A stretch of 64,000 nucleotides of DNA from Chlorops oryzae. Its lineage: Eukaryota; Arthropoda; Insecta; Diptera; Chloropidae. The translations under genes and the position numbers were made by a program. The stretch's first letter is position 1; every line of letters begins with the position of its first letter. Shown piece after piece: positions 61,112 to 64,000 of the stretch. The notes under the pieces were generated by a model, which saw only the letters and a program-made list of their open reading frames with translations, ran no database searches and was not told the DNA's origin. The DNA is taken from NCBI GenBank assembly GCA_020466095.1, contig CM035806.1:36412602-36476601 (forward strand). The letters are read 5' to 3'.

Positions 61112-63174
61112 GTACATACATACATACATACATACATAGCATACATACATATGTACATACATAATACATACATACATATGTACATACATACATACATACA
61201 TATGTATGTACATACATAAATATACATATACACACATACATACATACATATATATCTAAATTTATACATACATATGTATATGCATACTGTCGAATCTGGA
61301 TATAACGCATCACTGAAATAATGAACAGCACGAAATAGTGAACGCTATTTTGTTACACGGACTGGTCTACTGGCGCACATTTTTTCTGAGGGGACCTAGG
61401 AAAAAACTCCCCCGGGCGCCAAATTTCTCTTTACGGGGCTGTAAATAGTAAACAAAATATTCAATCGCGATAATACGAACAATCTGGATACAATGAACAG
61501 GACGTACAAAAATTAATTCACTATATCCAGATTCTACTATATAGACATACTTATATCATACATATCCTTTATACATACATACAAAAATATACAGATACTC
61601 ATAAGTAGCATACATTTACATATGCACTAACGATTTATTGGTACTCAGAATTTTGACCGGTATAATTCGTTCAAAAAATAAAAAATTTTAAAAAAATTTA
61701 AGATATTTAAGGGGTATTTATAAACGCCATGTGGGTATTTCCAAACGGACGTGACAGTTACCTTAGATATTTTAAGTCCCGAATTGAAGAATGTGGAAAA
61801 TGGTAATATTGTTTCTAAATATTGTCGTGCAGCTCTTCCGGAATTTTATACTAATGAAAGTTTTATGCAGATCAGAAAGGCAATGAGATATGCTCGGACG
61901 TGACAAAAAGTTGATTTATTTTCTGGAAACACCCATGTGAGATTTTGAGAGCACAACGCCTCTTCATGCGTAAAATTAATCCGCTCATAAAGATCAAAGA
62001 TTCCATAGAATCTGTAGAATCTGTAGAAAGATTAGAGAAAATCATTTTTTATTTTTGAACGATTTACGCTGACACATTCCTCTGTGTATGGTTGTACTTA
62101 TGTACATAAGTGCCTTCATTCGCATGAGGTTCATTCAAATTCCCATACCCATATCCATGCCGATATTTTTCGAAATTTTTTATTTTTTATTTATTTTTTT
62201 TTTTTTAGCCGTCCAATCACCTCGACTACGCCGCGTATACCGTCAACCGCTGGGCTGATGAACTTCCATACGACGACGACGACTCCGTTGCCCGTGCTGA
62301 TGTCGGCCTATGCTAAAAAGAAAGCAGCCGCCCAAACAGATATTCCACAACAGCCTTCATTTGCATCTTTGAAGCTCGACCACGAACGTGCTTTGGATAC
62401 CGATGGCGATCCCGATGAGGAGACCGAGGTCCAGGAAGAGAACAATGACAGTCCCATCGATGTGGAAGACGATGACTTGTCGACATTGCAAAACGCTAGC
62501 TTAGATGACAGTGATGACGTTGATGAAGAGCACGCGCGTGAGTTAAATGACGTTAAGGAGCATCTTCGTACGGTCAATGCCAACGATCTGCATCATCAGA
62601 TCGACGAGGAGACCGACGACGATGAAGAGAACGCTCACAAAGACAATGCCGCAACACTAGACGAAGAACATTATGATAACTCCGACGAGGCGTCATCGGC
62701 ATCGGCACCGGCATTGGCAGCGGCAGCGGCAGTGCGTCGGCATCGGCACCTTCCACTTCATTGGAAGACGATAAGACGAATTCAAATGGTGGAAAATCAA
62801 GCGAAAAGACTTTTTCAACAACCTCCTCCTCCTCTTCGGAATTGCCAGCGGTCGAAGTGCGCCTTAAGCAGATCTCACAGGAAGTTGAGAAAATGGCCAA
62901 CAGCAACGAGAATCAACATCATCCGGCAATGAGCCTCAATAATCGCATCAACGACGATATCGGTCGTCAGTCGTTCCTATCGCTAACCGATCTTATAAGA
63001 ACTTTACGCCCGAATGACAAGCAAATCATACCACAAATCGATTCGGACTATTCAAATGCTATGCGTGTGCTTGGTGAGAACACAGCCGCAGTGGTGACCA
63101 AAGATAAGGAACAACATCAACAACAGCAGCAGCAGCAGCAACAACAACAACAGCCGAATCGTGGTTTCTTTTAG
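52032..63174 (+). CDS. secreted C-type lectin domain protein with acidic C-terminal region (4 exons, one frame change)
   Basis: Exons 52032-52083, 59325-59700, 59874-60026 and 62209-63174 join in frame at GT..AG sites. The protein starts with a signal peptide (MAKILIFCFLSALALAS) and continues AQRITTIHLDGVQYFISR into a C-type lectin-like domain (about residues 25-190): YCRSLG, FWTSGNRLG, GCVIL, PEDC and FICE with the four conserved Cys. The EPN/QPD and WND calcium-sugar motifs are absent, so classical Ca-dependent sugar binding is unlikely. An acidic D/E-rich segment follows (residues ~240-350). Between 62680 and 62760 the frame must change once: the uninterrupted frame ends at 62932, whereas the other continues through a Gly-Ser linker, a conserved-looking helical segment and polyQ to TAG at 63172. 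One added base would give 515 residues. The family includes cuticle-associated secreted lectins of flies; I could not decide which ortholog. Confidence 0.88.
52851..53010. mobile_element. pogo-like MITE (160 bp)
   Basis: Ends CAGTGTATTGTGTCTTAA and (inverted) CAGTGTACTCTCTCCTTG, flanked by TA (52849-52850 and 53011-53012). GTCCGCTTAA-type motifs recur inside. Confidence 0.75.
53147..53382. mobile_element. hAT-like MITE (236 bp)
   Basis: Termini CAGTGGCGTAGCTAGG and CCTCGCTACGCCACTG are inverted repeats with one mismatch. Flanking octamers CTTATCAT (53139-53146) and CTTATCAC (53383-53390) match at seven of eight. Inner GTGGGCGTGGACGTGG and GGGGCC-rich sequence. Confidence 0.82.
54338..54757. 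mobile_element. inverted-repeat element CCCGGCAGGAA (420 bp)
   Basis: Left end CCCGGCAGGAA and right end TTCCTGCAGGG are inverted repeats with one mismatch. AA lies outside both ends, as for element X, whose ends CCCAGCAGCG are similar. Subterminal GCGAAAGAGTA motifs (54546 and 54716) also recall X. No tRNA-like modules were seen here. Confidence 0.5.
55854..55901. repeat. (GGTAC)n minisatellite
   Basis: About nine near-identical GGTAC units. Confidence 0.9.
57097..57125. repeat. (GGTA)n microsatellite
   Basis: Seven tandem GGTA units. Confidence 0.9.
57611..57818 (+). mobile_element. tRNA-derived SINE (208 bp) with 15-bp target duplication
   Basis: Flanked by the exact 15-bp repeat ACCATAGGTTACTTA (57596-57610 and 57819-57833). 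The head is tRNA-like: A box TGGCGTAGTTGG (57622-57633), B box GGTTCAACTCC (57667-57677) and a perfect five-pair T stem CTGGG/CCCAG around it. The body carries AACGGGCCCATGTGGAACCT and GGCAGCCACACTAACCAACC; the tail is AACC-like rather than poly-A. A long target duplication with a Pol III head indicates LINE-mediated insertion. The element at 5757-5991 looks related. Confidence 0.85.
60835..61258. repeat. (CATA)n microsatellite array
   Basis: About 420 bp of CATA/TACA units with TATGTACA variants. The Tyr/Met/Cys/Val-rich minus-strand frames are artefacts. Confidence 0.95.
61287..61539. mobile_element. pogo-like MITE (~253 bp)
   Basis: Left end CTGTCGAATCTGGATATAAC and right end (inverted) AGTAGAATCTGGATATAGTG share GAATCTGGATATA. 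TA dinucleotides lie outside. Inside, AATGAACAG and AACAATCTGGATACAATGAA repeat the theme. Confidence 0.65.
63117..63155 (+). repeat. CAG/CAA run encoding polyglutamine in the lectin gene
   Basis: About twelve consecutive glutamine codons near the C terminus of the downstream frame, followed by PNRGFF and the stop. Confidence 0.85.
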
Positions 63175-63343
63175 ACCACATTCCTTAGTACGTCTAGTTA
63201 TATAGGATTCTCGTATAAATTCACGTATACATTAAACAAAACAAAAAAAAAAAAACAAGAGAAACAAAAACAACAAAAACTCTAATTTAAGTTACTCGAA
63301 CAGCCTTGAAAGTTCATGAGTTCCTCTGAGGATTCGTACTTTG

Positions 63344-63349
63344 AATAAA
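63344..63349 (+). terminator. poly(A) signal AATAAA of the lectin gene
   Basis: AATAAA 170 bp after the stop at 63172-63174 is a plausible 3' end. It supports the downstream reading frame as the natural end of the gene. Confidence 0.5.
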
Positions 63350-63837
63350 TACGCATAAATATATATTTATATATATATATTTAAATGATTTAAATTTCAT
63401 TCACATGAAAGTGCCTCTTCTCTTTGGGACATGCATTTAAGACATACTTTCGGGCCTTAAAGCTAAGCAATTTAGTTGACTCCGGCCGAAAATTGAATTT
63501 TTTTATAAAATTTATAAAATTAATCCGCAAAAGCAGTTATTTTAATTGCATTAAATAAGTTTCAGCCTTCTTTTTTAAACATTATACTGTTCAAAAAGAA
63601 CTTAATTTTATATACCTAATAAAAACGATATTTTCCTAAAAAGAATCTTTGTTATCAAACTTGATTTTTTATTTTTTTTTTTTGCGTCCAAGAAATGAAT
63701 CTTAATGGAATAGATTTTGGGGGTCCAAATCCCCGTTCGAATTGCGAGGAATCTTAAAGAAATCGAGTTTATTTTAAAAAACCAAAGGCCCCCAGTACAT
63801 ATTCGAAACATGTGACTTTTGAATTTACTGGGGAGCT

Positions 63838-64000
63838 TTTTATACCCGACACACTCTGTGTCGAGAGTATATTGCGTTTGTGTGGTTGTGTGTAACACCC
63901 AGAACCAGTCGAAATAGACCATACAAAATTTATATAGAAATGATCAGCGGCACCAGGAGATTCGATTTAGACATGTCCGTGTGTCTGTGAGTCTGTCTGT
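63838..64000 (+). mobile_element. Helitron-like mini-me/DINE-1 copy 8, cut by the window edge
   Basis: TTTTTATACCCGACACACTC with its hairpin, then the core GATCAGCGGCACCAGGAGAT and the start of the GTCY run. The window ends inside it. Confidence 0.88.

Larger units (their letters stand above)
60027..62208 (+). other. third intron of the lectin gene
   Basis: From GTAAGG to TTTTTTAG. It holds A-rich sequence, the CATA array (60835-61258), a pogo-like MITE (61287) and a short protein-like stretch near 61815-61900 (SKYCRAALPEFYTNESF) of unknown origin that runs into stops. Confidence 0.8.

Noticed and set aside
60899..61331. Three long overlapping Tyr/Met/Cys-rich minus-strand frames
   Set aside because: A CATA array is open in several frames by chance; no coding signal.

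Overview
The window is AT-rich insect nuclear DNA. Spliceosomal introns with GT..AG ends, Helitron-like repeats of the dipteran mini-me/DINE-1 type, piggyBac-, hAT-, pogo- and Harbinger-like elements and long CT and CA microsatellites all point to a higher fly. A tephritid-like fly is possible, but that is inference only. Most of the window is transposon-derived or simple-sequence DNA. I can support only two host protein-coding genes, both on the + strand.

Gene 1 (17431-22474) is a six-exon, GPI-anchored ecto-5'-nucleotidase/apyrase-family enzyme of 593 codons. All metallophosphatase metal ligands are present, but the residues that clamp the nucleoside base in human CD73 are changed. Its first intron holds a Helitron-like copy and an 826-bp inverted-repeat element (X). 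A 2.5-kb hAT element starts 212 bp after the stop codon and contains a second, architecturally matching element (Y).

Gene 2 (52032-63174) is a secreted C-type-lectin-domain protein with a 7.2-kb first intron and a long acidic, low-complexity C-terminal region. The last exon changes reading frame once between 62680 and 62760. The downstream frame ends naturally in a polyglutamine tract, a stop and a 3' UTR with AATAAA.

Layout: 1-17300 is mobile-element and microsatellite DNA. 17300-22690 is the nucleotidase. 22687-25215 is the hAT element with Y nested in it. 25216-51500 is a dense nest of elements: four Helitron-like copies plus one of a second family, a 1.95-kb hAT with TATCGAT arrays and elements nested inside it, a Harbinger-like element with a Myb/SANT ORF, a 607-bp near-perfect palindrome, a 621-bp long-TIR element, a 5'-truncated LINE with a (CCTAA)n tail, a pogo-like element carrying another element, and a piggyBac-like element. 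51500-63350 is the lectin gene, with a SINE, a hAT and a pogo-like element in its introns. A Helitron-like copy is cut by the right edge.

The most interesting material is structural. Elements X and Y share a plan: terminal inverted repeats, a tRNA-like module, a T-rich arm, a conserved hairpin, a second tRNA-like module and an A-rich arm. There are also two probable tRNA-derived SINEs, one with a 15-bp target-site duplication, and two Helitron-like families that share a core and 3' terminus but differ elsewhere. Many elements were delimited by matching inverted repeats and target duplications read directly from the sequence. Family names for the elements are assigned from termini and duplication length only, since no transposase is visible.
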